Part shown: positions 8,083 to 16,207 of the stretch, in pieces
Numbering within the stretch: the first letter of the stretch is position 1
Layout: every line of letters starts with the position of its first letter
NCBI GenBank assembly: GCA_036557365.1
Contig: DATBHR010000065.1
Location: forward strand, 11,577-75,576
Length of the DNA: 64,000 bases
From: DATKHR01 sp036557365
GTDB lineage: Bacteria > Acidobacteriota > Vicinamibacteria > Vicinamibacterales > CAVVIG01
Direction: 5' to 3'
The notes under the pieces: model-generated
Told to the model about the DNA's origin: nothing
The model's database searches: none
What the model saw: the letters and a program-made list of their open reading frames with translations, nothing else
Translations under genes and position numbers: made by a program

Positions 8083-9606
8083 CTAGTGCCGCTCGAGGAA
8101 CGCGGCGACGACCGTCGGAATATCTCGATGCTCCACGTCGGCTGCATAGTTGAGCGACCGCATGTCGTCGGCTGAGACGGTGCCCGCCAGCCGATCGATC
8201 GCCGCGCGCACTTCCGGATGTTTGAGGAGCGTCTCGGCGCGGACGACGACGGCCGCGTCGTACGGCGGAAAATAGTGACGGTTGTCCTCGAGCTGCACGA
8301 GGTCGAGCGCCGCAATCAGTCCCGCAGTCGCGTCGCCGGCAATCAAGTCAACCTGCCCTGACGCCAGCGCGCGATAGCTGAGCGTGAGGTCCATGACGCG
8401 CGGCGCTTCGGCGAAATGCAGGCCGTACGCGCGCACCAGCCCCGGATAGCCGTCCGGACGCTCGAGGAATTCGTACCCGAACCCTGCCTTCCAGCGCGGC
8501 GCGACGCGCGCGGCGTCCGCGATTGTGCGCAGTCCCAGCTCGCGCGCATCCTTGCCGCGCACGAGGATCGCAAACGTGTTGTTGAATCCCAGCGGCGCCA
8601 TGAGCGTCCGGCCCGTGCGCGCGTAGAGCTCGCGAACTTCGTCGAAGACCTGCTGTGGATCGTTCTTCGCGGGCTCGTGAAAAATGGCGGTCAGCGCGGT
8701 GCCGGTGTATTCGACGTACGCGTCGATGTCGCCCGTCATCACGGCCCGGTCGCAGATGAGCGTACCGCCAAGATTCAGACGTCGATCGACCGGCAGTCCC
8801 GTCTGCTTCTCGATCGTCTGTGCGAGGAGTTCTCCAAGCACGAGCTGCTCGGTGAAGTTCTTCGAGCCGACGACAATCGTCCCGCGATGCTGGCCGGCGG
8901 CGGCCGCGGAAAGGCCGATGCCCAGCACGATGACCGCGATCGCGATCGCCCCGACGCCGACCGACGAACGTCTTCGCCGGGAAAGCGATCGCTCGAGGCC
9001 GAGCAGGCAGAGATCGACGGCCAGCGCAAGGCACGCCGCGGGAATGGCCCCGGCGAGAATCACCGTCGTGTCGACCATCGAGAGGCCGCGATAGATGTAC
9101 TCGCCGAGTCCGCCCGCGCCGATCGCCGCAGCGATGGTTGCCGATCCGACGCCGACGACGGCGGCGACGCGGACACCCGCGATGATCGAGGGCATCGCCA
9201 GCGGAAGCTCGACGAGCCGCAGGCGTTCGCGGTCCGTCATTCCCATCGCGACGGCGGCTTCCTCGACGGCCGGGTCGATCCCGCGCAGACCCGCAATCGT
9301 CGTCCGCACGATCGGCAGGAGTCCGTAGAGGATCAGCACGACGAGCGCCGCCCGCGCGCCAATGCCGCCGACGAGCGGAACCGGGAGCAGGAAGCCGAAC
9401 ATGGCCAGGCTCGGAATCGTCTGGACGATGTTGGCGAAGCCGGTCAGCGGCGCCGCGAGCCTCGGCCGCCGCGCGGCGAAGACACCGATGGGCACTGCGA
9501 TCGCGACAGCGATCAGGGTCGACACCGCGACGAGGAGCACGTGCTGGCCAAACAGCGACGCCAGCTCGGCGCGGTGCGACGACCAGAATGCGAGGAGCCG
9601 GCTCAC
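8083..9606 (-). CDS. Osmoprotectant-type ABC importer: fused permease and substrate-binding protein
   Basis: A 507-residue fusion. Residues about 1-220 form a BPD-type permease with several membrane helices and the EAA-loop region EEAAVAMGMTDRERLRLVELPLAMPSIIAGVR. A further membrane helix (VGVGAIAIAVIVLGIGLSAAAA) then tethers a periplasmic OpuAC-type binding domain beginning TIVVGSKNFTEQLVLGELLAQ. The binding domain contains GDIDAYVEYTGTALTA, typical of quaternary-amine binding proteins. Related systems (OpuB, OpuC, OsmF types) import glycine betaine, choline or carnitine; the actual substrate is not readable. The fusion of permease and binding protein is known in this family, for example in Lactococcus OpuABC. 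It starts with GTG at 9606, overlapping the ATPase stop as GTGA, so translation is coupled. Confidence 0.92.
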   Translation of the reverse strand: MSRLLAFWSSHRAELASLFGQHVLLVAVSTLIAVAIAVPIGVFAARRPRLAAPLTGFANIVQTIPSLAMFGFLLPVPLVGGIGARAALVVLILYGLLPIVRTTIAGLRGIDPAVEEAAVAMGMTDRERLRLVELPLAMPSIIAGVRVAAVVGVGSATIAAAIGAGGLGEYIYRGLSMVDTTVILAGAIPAACLALAVDLCLLGLERSLSRRRRSSVGVGAIAIAVIVLGIGLSAAAAGQHRGTIVVGSKNFTEQLVLGELLAQTIEKQTGLPVDRRLNLGGTLICDRAVMTGDIDAYVEYTGTALTAIFHEPAKNDPQQVFDEVRELYARTGRTLMAPLGFNNTFAILVRGKDARELGLRTIADAARVAPRWKAGFGYEFLERPDGYPGLVRAYGLHFAEAPRVMDLTLSYRALASGQVDLIAGDATAGLIAALDLVQLEDNRHYFPPYDAAVVVRAETLLKHPEVRAAIDRLAGTVSADDMRSLNYAADVEHRDIPTVVAAFLERH

Positions 9607-10388
9607 GTATCTCGCTCCGCATCGGCGCGGCGAGCTTTCAACCGCGCCTCCACGGTCGGCATCGCGTCGAGCAGCCGACGCACGCGCGGATCCTGACTCT
9701 CGACGATCGCCTCAGGCTTCGCGGACGTCACCAGCCGTCCTTCGTCCACGATGCCGATGCGATCGCCGAGCGCGAACGCTTCGCCCATGTCGTGGGTGAC
9801 GATGATGATGGTTTTGTGCAGACGATCCTGGATCCGATGGAACTCGGCGTGCAGCTCGGTTCGCGTCAGCGGATCGAGCGCGCCGAACGGCTCGTCCATG
9901 AGGAGCACGGGCGGATCGACCGCGAGCGCACGAGCCACGCCGACACGTTGCCGCTGTCCGCCGGACAGCTGGTCCGGCCACCGATTGGCGAATTGATCTG
10001 GCGGCAGGCCGACGAGCTGGAGCAGTTCACGCGTCCGCGCCGCGGCCCGAGCCGCGTCCCATCGCTCCAGCTTCGGCAGCAGCGCGACGTTGTCCGCCAC
10101 CGTCATGTGTGGAAACAGGCCGACGTCCTGCAGGACGTACCCGACGCGGCGCCGCAGCGCGAACGGATCCCATTCGCGCGTGCTGCGTCCTTCGACGGAT
10201 ACCGTGCCGGCATCCGGCAGAAGAAGTCGATTCACGAGCTTGAGAATCGTCGACTTCCCCGCACCGCTGCGCCCCACGAGCGCCAGCACTTCGCCGGACG
10301 CCACGGTCATTGCGAACGCGTTCAGGACCTGTGTGCCGCCCGGCCGCGCGAAGGAGACGTCGCGAAACTCGATCGCCGTATTCGGCAT
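9603..10388 (-). CDS. Osmoprotectant-type ABC importer ATPase
   Basis: A 261-residue ABC ATPase powering the importer encoded just downstream. Visible motifs are Walker A ALVGRSGAGKSTILKLVNRL near residue 37, the Q-loop in GYVLQDVGLFPHMTVADN, the signature LSGGQRQRVGVARAL, Walker B PVLLMDEPFGALDPLTR and the switch histidine in IIIVTHDMGEAFALGD. The sequence is most like OpuBA/ProV-type proteins but lacks the paired CBS domains that many of these carry at the C-terminus; the tail ends soon after ESQDPRVRRLLDAMPTVEARL. With the fused permease and binding protein, this gives a compact two-gene transporter. It starts at ATG 10388, with a 49-nt gap to the stop of the upstream envelope operon. Confidence 0.93.
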   Translation of the reverse strand: MPNTAIEFRDVSFARPGGTQVLNAFAMTVASGEVLALVGRSGAGKSTILKLVNRLLLPDAGTVSVEGRSTREWDPFALRRRVGYVLQDVGLFPHMTVADNVALLPKLERWDAARAAARTRELLQLVGLPPDQFANRWPDQLSGGQRQRVGVARALAVDPPVLLMDEPFGALDPLTRTELHAEFHRIQDRLHKTIIIVTHDMGEAFALGDRIGIVDEGRLVTSAKPEAIVESQDPRVRRLLDAMPTVEARLKARRADAERDT

Positions 10389-10437
10389 CGCGATTTCTCC
10401 TTCAGATTAGAGCAGGTTGACGAAACGCGGCGCGCGG

Positions 10438-11115
10438 CTAGAACCGAACGAACAGCGACGCGCCCGCAGCCGGCGAATACAGCGCGCCGGAGCCGAACGC
10501 GACGCCGTTCACGCGGACGACGAGGGCCGCATCGGCGCGAACGCCGAAACCCTTGAGCCTCGACGGTCTGGAACTGAACAGATATTTCACGCCGCCGCCG
10601 GCGCGGTACATCTGTCCGGTGACCACCAGCGTCTCGCCCTGGTGGAGTTGACGCAGATAGGCTGCGCTGCCGTCCACGAACCAGGCGAGCTTCGATGCGG
10701 CCGGCGCGAACGGCAGGTACCAGAGCGCACCGCCGCCGATCGTGTACTGCGTGATCGTTTCGCGCGCCGTCGTGCCGGGTCCACCCTCGATGTCGTTCGA
10801 AATGGTCGTTTCGAGCGCCGGCTTCGCCCACGACGCGAGGACTTCCGCTTCCAGCCGCTTGTAGACTCGCACGCTCACGTTCGCGTGCACGCCGGCTGCG
10901 CCGTTCAACGACGTCGTCGTATTGAAGATCGGCGCACTGCCGCCGCTCGGCGTGGTTTCGGTGGCATTGCTGCTGCCCATCGAAGCGCGGCCGATCCAGT
11001 CGACACCGCCGCCGACTTCCACGCGTCCGGGCAGCGGGTCTGATTGCGCTGACGCCGCGCGCGCCACGAACGTCGCAAGGCCGCAGACCAGGAGAACGGC
11101 CGACGCGCGTCTCAC
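10438..11115 (-). CDS. Predicted outer-membrane beta-barrel protein, unknown function
   Basis: A 225-residue secreted protein with a clear Sec signal peptide (MRRASAVLLVCGLATFVARAASAQ). The mature chain alternates short hydrophobic and polar strands, and the protein ends in LFVRF, a terminal aromatic consistent with a beta-barrel sorting signal. This suggests an 8-stranded-like outer-membrane porin fold, but I recognise no family. It starts 4 nt inside the stop of the matrixin gene, which makes it the last member of a run of secreted-protein genes following lpxB. The context suggests an envelope role, perhaps as surface partner of the matrixin; that is inference only. Confidence 0.7.
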   Translation of the reverse strand: MRRASAVLLVCGLATFVARAASAQSDPLPGRVEVGGGVDWIGRASMGSSNATETTPSGGSAPIFNTTTSLNGAAGVHANVSVRVYKRLEAEVLASWAKPALETTISNDIEGGPGTTARETITQYTIGGGALWYLPFAPAASKLAWFVDGSAAYLRQLHQGETLVVTGQMYRAGGGVKYLFSSRPSRLKGFGVRADAALVVRVNGVAFGSGALYSPAAGASLFVRF

Positions 11116-12143
11116 TTCGGCGTCACCGTCAACGTGATCTGACCCGAATCGCCGCCGCGCGGCACGACGACGAGGCGATTGAAGAACATCACGCGGAAAT
11201 CGACGTCCACGGGATGCGATTCATCGAAGAAACTGTCGACGTCCGCATCGTCCAGCGGTTCGACGCGCACGACCTTCGGCCCCGGCGACAAGCCGCCGAT
11301 CGAAAACTGGCCATCGTCGGTGAGCGTGAAGCCGGCAACCATCTTCTGCGTGGCGGGATCGAACGCCACGACGTGCGCACCAAAGAGCGGCGTGCCGTTC
11401 TTGGTGACGCGACCGGAGAGGCTGCCGAAGCTGGCGAAGGCTTCGGTCGGGTACAGATCGGTGATTCCGGCGATATCGTCGGCGCGCAGCGTGCGGCCGG
11501 CGATGCTTCCAGCCGTAAACGCGATCGGAAACATCACGGCTCCCGAAGACAGCACGGTCCGGCCGCCGTCTTCGTCCAGCTGCGTCTCGCCCAGTGCGGA
11601 ATGACCGAGGCCGTTGAAATGACCGATCTCGTGCAGCGCGATGCTCTCGAGATCGTACCGATTCGGTTCGCCGTTCGGCGCAACCGACCACGAGAACGAC
11701 GAGTTGAAGAAAATGTCCGACTCGATCAGGGCGCCGGTCGTCTCGTCGATGAGAAAGCTCGTCGACGCGAGCACGCGATCCATTTCCGGATGGCTCTCGA
11801 ATCCGAGGGTCGACGACCCATCGTCTTCGCCCGGTCTCGCGTCGGTGAGGCCGCCGTACTGATACGCGACGGACGCGGTCGGCACCGCCTGCCATGTTGC
11901 GAACGCGCGCGCCACGGCGCCTTCGAAGTCCGACACGGCGACACCAGGTACGCTGCTTTGTGCCGACACGAAGTAGCGAACCGGCTGCTGCGCCCACTTG
12001 AGCACGACCTGTTTCCCGCCCGCAGACACGCCGAACTTGAGATAGGCGGACGCTGGTGTCGCGTAGCCCCACAGAAATGCCACCAGCGTGGCGCAGGCCG
12101 CGACGCGCAAGCGCCGGGGCGACAAGTTCGCGATAGCCCTCAT
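11112..12143 (-). CDS. Matrixin-type secreted metalloprotease with carboxypeptidase-regulatory-like tail
   Basis: A 343-residue predicted secreted metzincin. After an N-terminal hydrophobic segment (VAACATLVAFLWGYATPASA), residues about 60-220 form the catalytic domain with the zinc motif ALHEIGHFNGLGHSAL (HExGHxxGxxH). Further on, GAVMFPIAF is a plausible Met-turn. A structural aspartate-rich stretch PGEDDGSSTLGFESH precedes the helix. The C-terminal about 110 residues, starting GSLSGRVTKNGTPLFGAHVVAFD, look like a carboxypeptidase regulatory-like (Ig-type) domain. All zinc ligands are present, so activity is likely. The substrate is unknown. It overlaps both neighbours by 4 nt, so it is translationally coupled to the upstream secreted unknown and the downstream barrel protein. 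Confidence 0.85.
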   Translation of the reverse strand: MRAIANLSPRRLRVAACATLVAFLWGYATPASAYLKFGVSAGGKQVVLKWAQQPVRYFVSAQSSVPGVAVSDFEGAVARAFATWQAVPTASVAYQYGGLTDARPGEDDGSSTLGFESHPEMDRVLASTSFLIDETTGALIESDIFFNSSFSWSVAPNGEPNRYDLESIALHEIGHFNGLGHSALGETQLDEDGGRTVLSSGAVMFPIAFTAGSIAGRTLRADDIAGITDLYPTEAFASFGSLSGRVTKNGTPLFGAHVVAFDPATQKMVAGFTLTDDGQFSIGGLSPGPKVVRVEPLDDADVDSFFDESHPVDVDFRVMFFNRLVVVPRGGDSGQITLTVTPK

Positions 12144-12691
12144 CGCAGTCCGCCCGCGAGCGCGCGAACCTCGCGCTCGAAGTCCTGCAGCGGCAGCGGG
12201 CGGCGCGACGAATCACCGCGCTGAATCGGTCCGGCCGCCGTTCCCGGGAGAATTGGCGGCGGCGTCACGAGCCACTGCGTACCGCCGGCATTCAGCGCAA
12301 GACGGTAGACGCCCTGGTTGAAGCCAAGCACGAACGGCACCATCGGTCCGCTCGCGCCGAGAAACACGACGACCCGATCGTCGACCGCGAAATCCGGCGC
12401 GCCGACGACGACGCTTCGAAAGCGGCCGAGATGTCCGCCGGGCACGCGGAACTGCAGCGTGGAACCGAGCGATCCCTTCAGGTAGCCGTCCACCTCGAGC
12501 GCCACGATCGTTTCGATCGTCTTGCGATCGTCCGTCCAGCGGCCGGTGACGGACGCGACGCGTCCGCGCGCGATCGCGACGGCGTCCCGGGACATCTCCG
12601 TGAGGCTGGTTGGAACGACAACCGTGGCGTGGACAGTGGAAACCAGCATCGCGGCGCCGAGCACGGCGACGATCGCGGACGTTCTACGCAT
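12140..12691 (-). CDS. Secreted protein of unknown function, coupled to matrixin
   Basis: A 183-residue protein with a Sec signal peptide (MRRTSAIVAVLGAAMLVSTVHA). The mature part begins TVVVPTSLTEMSRDAVAIARG and contains a beta-rich core with VEGYL-like and RVPGGHLGRF stretches; I have the impression that such proteins recur beside M10 metalloproteases, but I cannot name a family. ATG 12691 is chosen because the signal peptide starts there; longer in-frame upstream sequence would lie inside lpxB and is a shadow. The gene starts 2 nt after the lpxB stop and overlaps the matrixin start by 4 nt. A role as chaperone, inhibitor or exported partner of the protease is possible but not shown by the sequence. 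Confidence 0.72.
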   Translation of the reverse strand: MRRTSAIVAVLGAAMLVSTVHATVVVPTSLTEMSRDAVAIARGRVASVTGRWTDDRKTIETIVALEVDGYLKGSLGSTLQFRVPGGHLGRFRSVVVGAPDFAVDDRVVVFLGASGPMVPFVLGFNQGVYRLALNAGGTQWLVTPPPILPGTAAGPIQRGDSSRRPLPLQDFEREVRALAGGLR

Positions 12692-12693
12692 CC

Positions 12694-13827
12694 TCAGTTC
12701 CTCCGGGCAATGTCGAGTATCGCCTGCGCCGCACGCCGGCTCGCGCCCGGCAATCCGAGCTTCGCGCGCACGCGTGCGAGACCGTCGCGAATCCGCTGCG
12801 CGCGATCGGTGTCCGTCAGCATCGAAATCGCCTCGCGCGCAACCGCGTCCGGCGTGAACGCGTCCTGGATCAACTCGGGAACGATTTTCTCGCCGGCGAT
12901 CAGGTTGACCATGCCGATCGAACCGACCTTCACGAGGCGGCGTCCCAGTTCGTACGTCAGCATCGACGTCCGATAGACGACGACCATCGGCGTATCGTGA
13001 AGCGCCGTCTGCACGGTGGCGGTCCCGGATGCCGTCAGCGCCACGTCGGCCGACGCGAGCACGGCATCGGTGTCGCCGGCGACGATGACGGTCCGCGGAC
13101 AATTCGCCGCCGGTTTGAAAAGCTCGTCCTCGAGGTTCGGCGCGCGCGCGACGATGAACTGTGCGTCGGCGACCGAGTCGCGGATGCGTTGCGCCGCTCC
13201 GATCAGGCCGGGCAAGATCCGCGCGACCTCGTTCGGGCGGCTCCCTGGCAACAGTGCGACACACGGCGATGTCAGCGAGAGCCCGTGCGCCGGAAGAAAT
13301 CGCTCGCGCGGCGCGGACGCCCTGGCGAGATCGATCAGCGGATGCCCGACGAACTCAACCGGCACGCCCGCGTCCTCGTAGAGCGGCACTTCGAATGGAA
13401 ATATCACGAGCACACGGTCCGCGAAGCGGCGGATCGCGTGCACGCGCCCCGATCGCCACGCCCAGACCTGCGGGCTGATGTAATAGATGACCGGAACGCC
13501 GAGCCGCTTGACCGCCGGCGCCAGACGGAAGTTGAAGTCCGGCGAGTCGACGACGACGAGCGCGTCAGGACGTGTCGAACGCGCCGCCGACGTCAGGCGA
13601 CGAAGCGTCGCGACGGACGCTGGAATCTTTCCGATCGCCTCGGTGAGGCCGGTGACCGCGATGCCTCGGTAGTCCGCCAGCAGTTCTCCTCCCGCGGCCT
13701 GGAAGTGCGGACCGCCCAGTCCGCCAATCGTCATGTCGGGCTCGAGCGCCCGCAGTTCGTGCGTCAGGGCGCCGGCGTACAGATCGCCGGACGCTTCGGC
13801 GCACGACAACATCAGGCGAAGGGTCAA
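12694..13827 (-). CDS. lpxB: Lipid-A-disaccharide synthase
   Basis: A 377-residue GT19 glycosyltransferase that joins UDP-2,3-diacylglucosamine and 2,3-diacylglucosamine-1-phosphate to form the lipid A disaccharide on the inner face of the inner membrane. The diagnostic start LRLMLSCAEASGDLYAGALT is present, followed by GLGGPHFQAAGGELL, the DSPDFNFRLA motif, YYISPQVWAWRSGRVHAIR, FEVPLYEDAGVPVEFVGHPL and the GSRPNEVARILP region. Residue counts fit the family. It starts with TTG at 13827, overlapping the preceding M16 stop as TTGA; an in-frame ATG at 13812 is an alternative. The usual neighbours fabZ and lpxA are absent, and instead lpxB follows an M16 pair in an operon headed by lpxD. Confidence 0.96.
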   Translation of the reverse strand: MTLRLMLSCAEASGDLYAGALTHELRALEPDMTIGGLGGPHFQAAGGELLADYRGIAVTGLTEAIGKIPASVATLRRLTSAARSTRPDALVVVDSPDFNFRLAPAVKRLGVPVIYYISPQVWAWRSGRVHAIRRFADRVLVIFPFEVPLYEDAGVPVEFVGHPLIDLARASAPRERFLPAHGLSLTSPCVALLPGSRPNEVARILPGLIGAAQRIRDSVADAQFIVARAPNLEDELFKPAANCPRTVIVAGDTDAVLASADVALTASGTATVQTALHDTPMVVVYRTSMLTYELGRRLVKVGSIGMVNLIAGEKIVPELIQDAFTPDAVAREAISMLTDTDRAQRIRDGLARVRAKLGLPGASRRAAQAILDIARRN

Positions 13828-16205
13828 GAAGGTCGTTTGAAGAGGGACGCAGCGACCGGCTCGTTGATCTTGATCTCGTCGATGCGCCGGGCGATCGCCT
13901 GCGGTCCGCTGCGCCGCGTGGCCTGAAACGCGATTTGCACGCCCGACACCGGCCGGTAGTCGGTGAATTCGTCCTCGACGACCGGCCGGCCCGGCATGTC
14001 GGGGATGAACGTCATCTTGTCGATGCGCGCGCTCTCGGGATCGACGAGCAGCACGACGGGGTTCAGGTCGGGCGCCGACAGCTCGAGGCCATGCCGAAGG
14101 TGCCCTGCGTCATCTTTCACGTCCGGCAGCAGCCGCGGCGTGACGGTCCCGTCGGCGGCCGCCAGGAGGAGCACGATCGGATCGCGGCGGAGCGTCGCGG
14201 CCGCATCACGGACGACGTTTTCCGGGATGTCGTGGACGCCGCGAGCGTCCTTCACCCACCCGCCTTTGCCGTCGAACACCTGCACCTGCGAACCAGTCGC
14301 CGTCGTCGTCTCGGTTCGAAACCGATTCGGGAACTCGATATACGTCGTCGTCTGAAAACCTTTGTCGTTCTCGACGGCCCGGTTCGTCAACGTTTGCTTG
14401 ACGACGATGGTCTTGACGCCGCGCAGCGTGTCGAGGCCGCCTTTCGTCGCGATGACGCGATCGACGAGCGCGCGTGCCTTCTCGACCTCGGTGGGCACGG
14501 TGGACGCCGGTGAGGAGACAGCGGGCGTCTGTGTGTATGCGTTTCGCACAACCGGCGGTTTACCCTCGAGCGCCGGCGCGGGCATCGCGCGGCCGACGCG
14601 TCCCAGGCGAGTCCCGCCGTGCTTGAAGCTCGTGGACAGGAGATCCAGCTGCGCGAGATCCACGGTCTCGTAGTTCGAGAATCCCGCACCGCTCAGCTGT
14701 GAAGCGAACGCCGCCGCGTTTCCGACGAGCACGACCGACAGCTGATCGGGACGAAGGTACTTCCGCGCGACGCGTTGGATGTCGTCCACGGTGACCGCAT
14801 TCACGCGCTCGCGGAACGTCTGCAGATCTTCGAGCGGCAGTCCGTAGAACACGACGTCGACGACTTTCAACGCAATCGCGTCGGGCGTCTCAATCGTCAG
14901 CGGAAAGCTCCCGGTCAGGTACGCTTTCGCGTCCGCCAGCTCGCGCTCGCCGACGCGCTCGCGCTGCAGCCGCCAGAATTCGTCGACGATCAGCCGCAGC
15001 ACCTCGCCGGTCGCCTCGGATCGCGTATTCGTCTCGGCCTCGAAGTCGCCGGACGATTTGAGCGCATCCATTTCCGCCTGCGCGCCGTAGGTCAGGCCGC
15101 GTTCGGTGCGGAGAACTTGATGCAGCCGGTTGCTGCCTTCGCCGCCGAGGATACGGATGGCCAGGTTCACGGCCATGTAATCAGGCTGATTGCGCGGAAT
15201 CCCGAGATGCCCCACGCGGACTTCCGTCTGCACTGCGTCGGGCTTGTTCACGACGATGACGCGCCGCGTTGGCTCCGGCGGATTGACGAATGTCTCGGCC
15301 GACAGGTCGTGGCGCGCCCAGTCGCCGAAGACCTTCTTCGCCATCCCGAACGCCTCTTCCGGCGTGGTGTCGCCGACGATGGCGAGGATGGCGTTGTTGG
15401 GATGGAAATATTTCGAGTGGAACGCGACGAGGTCGTTTCGTGTGACTGCGGCGAGCGTGTCGGGCGTGCCACTGTCCGGCATCCCATAAGGATGCGTGCC
15501 GTAGACGAGACGATCGAATACCGCGTTCGCGACGTACTCGGGATCCTCGTTGCTGACCTGAAGTCCCGACAGCATCTGCTGCCGCTGGCGCTCGAGCTCT
15601 TTCGGATCGAATGCCGGATGACGCGCGATGTCGGACAGCATCCGCATGCCGGTCTCGAAGCTGTCCTTCATGACGACCATGTTGACGTGCGTCAGGTCGG
15701 AAGCCGCGCCAGCGCCCATCGCGCCGCCGATGAAGTCGATCGCGTCGGCGAGTTCCTCCGCCGAGCGCGCGGTGACTCCCGGTTCGCCTTTGATGCCCTG
15801 GTCGAGCAGCGACGCCACGAGCCGCGCGAGTCCCAGCTTGTCCGTCGGATCAGACGCACTGCCCGCGCGGACCAGCAATCGCATGCTGACGACCGGCTGC
15901 TCGTGCTGGGCGACCGCGATCACCTGCAAGCCGTTCGGCAGGGTCTGCAGCTCGTACGGCGGAAACTTGATCTCGTGCGCCGCGAGCGGCCGCGGCGGCG
16001 TCTCGGTCGGCCAGTTGCGAACCTGAGCCTGGGTGAGCACTGGGAATGCAAGGAAACAGAAATGCAGGCATGCAAAAAGAACGAGAGCCTTCCCCTTGTT
16101 CCCTTCCTTCCCTTCCTTCCCTTCCTTCCTTTCCTTCCTTTCCTTCCTCCCCTTCCTGCAATCCTGCAATCCTGCAATCCTGCAATCCTGGATGGCCCTG
16201 ACCAT
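13824..16205 (-). CDS. Non-catalytic M16 peptidase-like protein with C-terminal LolA-like domain
   Basis: A 793-residue protein. A signal peptide (hydrophobic core ALVLFACLHFCFLAFPVL, ending TQAQ) follows an odd 38-residue Lys/Arg/Glu/Gly-rich leader encoded by short DNA repeats. Two M16 domains follow (about 70-500). Where active members have HxxEH, this one reads LARLVASLLDQG, so it is the inactive partner of a heterodimer with the upstream gene. The last about 220 residues (from KARALVDRVIATKGGLDTLRGVKTI) resemble outer-membrane lipoprotein-carrier (LolA/LolB-like) folds, with YIEFPNRFRTE and GKGGWVKD. The start ATG 16205 lies 2 nt after the upstream stop. No ATG, GTG or TTG lies in frame between it and the signal core, so the leader may truly be translated, or a non-standard start such as CTG is used. 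Confidence 0.85.
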   Translation of the reverse strand: MVRAIQDCRIAGLQDCRKGRKERKERKEGKEGKEGNKGKALVLFACLHFCFLAFPVLTQAQVRNWPTETPPRPLAAHEIKFPPYELQTLPNGLQVIAVAQHEQPVVSMRLLVRAGSASDPTDKLGLARLVASLLDQGIKGEPGVTARSAEELADAIDFIGGAMGAGAASDLTHVNMVVMKDSFETGMRMLSDIARHPAFDPKELERQRQQMLSGLQVSNEDPEYVANAVFDRLVYGTHPYGMPDSGTPDTLAAVTRNDLVAFHSKYFHPNNAILAIVGDTTPEEAFGMAKKVFGDWARHDLSAETFVNPPEPTRRVIVVNKPDAVQTEVRVGHLGIPRNQPDYMAVNLAIRILGGEGSNRLHQVLRTERGLTYGAQAEMDALKSSGDFEAETNTRSEATGEVLRLIVDEFWRLQRERVGERELADAKAYLTGSFPLTIETPDAIALKVVDVVFYGLPLEDLQTFRERVNAVTVDDIQRVARKYLRPDQLSVVLVGNAAAFASQLSGAGFSNYETVDLAQLDLLSTSFKHGGTRLGRVGRAMPAPALEGKPPVVRNAYTQTPAVSSPASTVPTEVEKARALVDRVIATKGGLDTLRGVKTIVVKQTLTNRAVENDKGFQTTTYIEFPNRFRTETTTATGSQVQVFDGKGGWVKDARGVHDIPENVVRDAAATLRRDPIVLLLAAADGTVTPRLLPDVKDDAGHLRHGLELSAPDLNPVVLLVDPESARIDKMTFIPDMPGRPVVEDEFTDYRPVSGVQIAFQATRRSGPQAIARRIDEIKINEPVAASLFKRPS
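16088..16189. repeat. CCTTCC tract and four TGCAATCC octamers, inside the M16 gene 5' end
   Basis: Positions 16157-16188 hold four perfect tandem copies of the octamer TGCAATCC. Next to them, 16088-16156 is an almost pure pyrimidine tract built from CCTTCC units. Read on the minus strand this becomes GGATTGCA repeats followed by GGAAGGAA, all translated in frame as IQDCRIAGLQDCRKG and a Lys/Glu/Gly-rich run at the N-terminus of the second M16 protein. The purine run on the mRNA also resembles a string of Shine-Dalgarno sequences. It is one of several unrelated-sequence but similarly built arrays in the window. Confidence 0.9.
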
Positions 16206-16207
16206 GA

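Noticed and set aside
12692..13264. Longer form of the secreted unknown gene reaching back to 13264
   Set aside because: The extension lies inside lpxB in another frame and would bury the clear signal peptide that starts at 12691.
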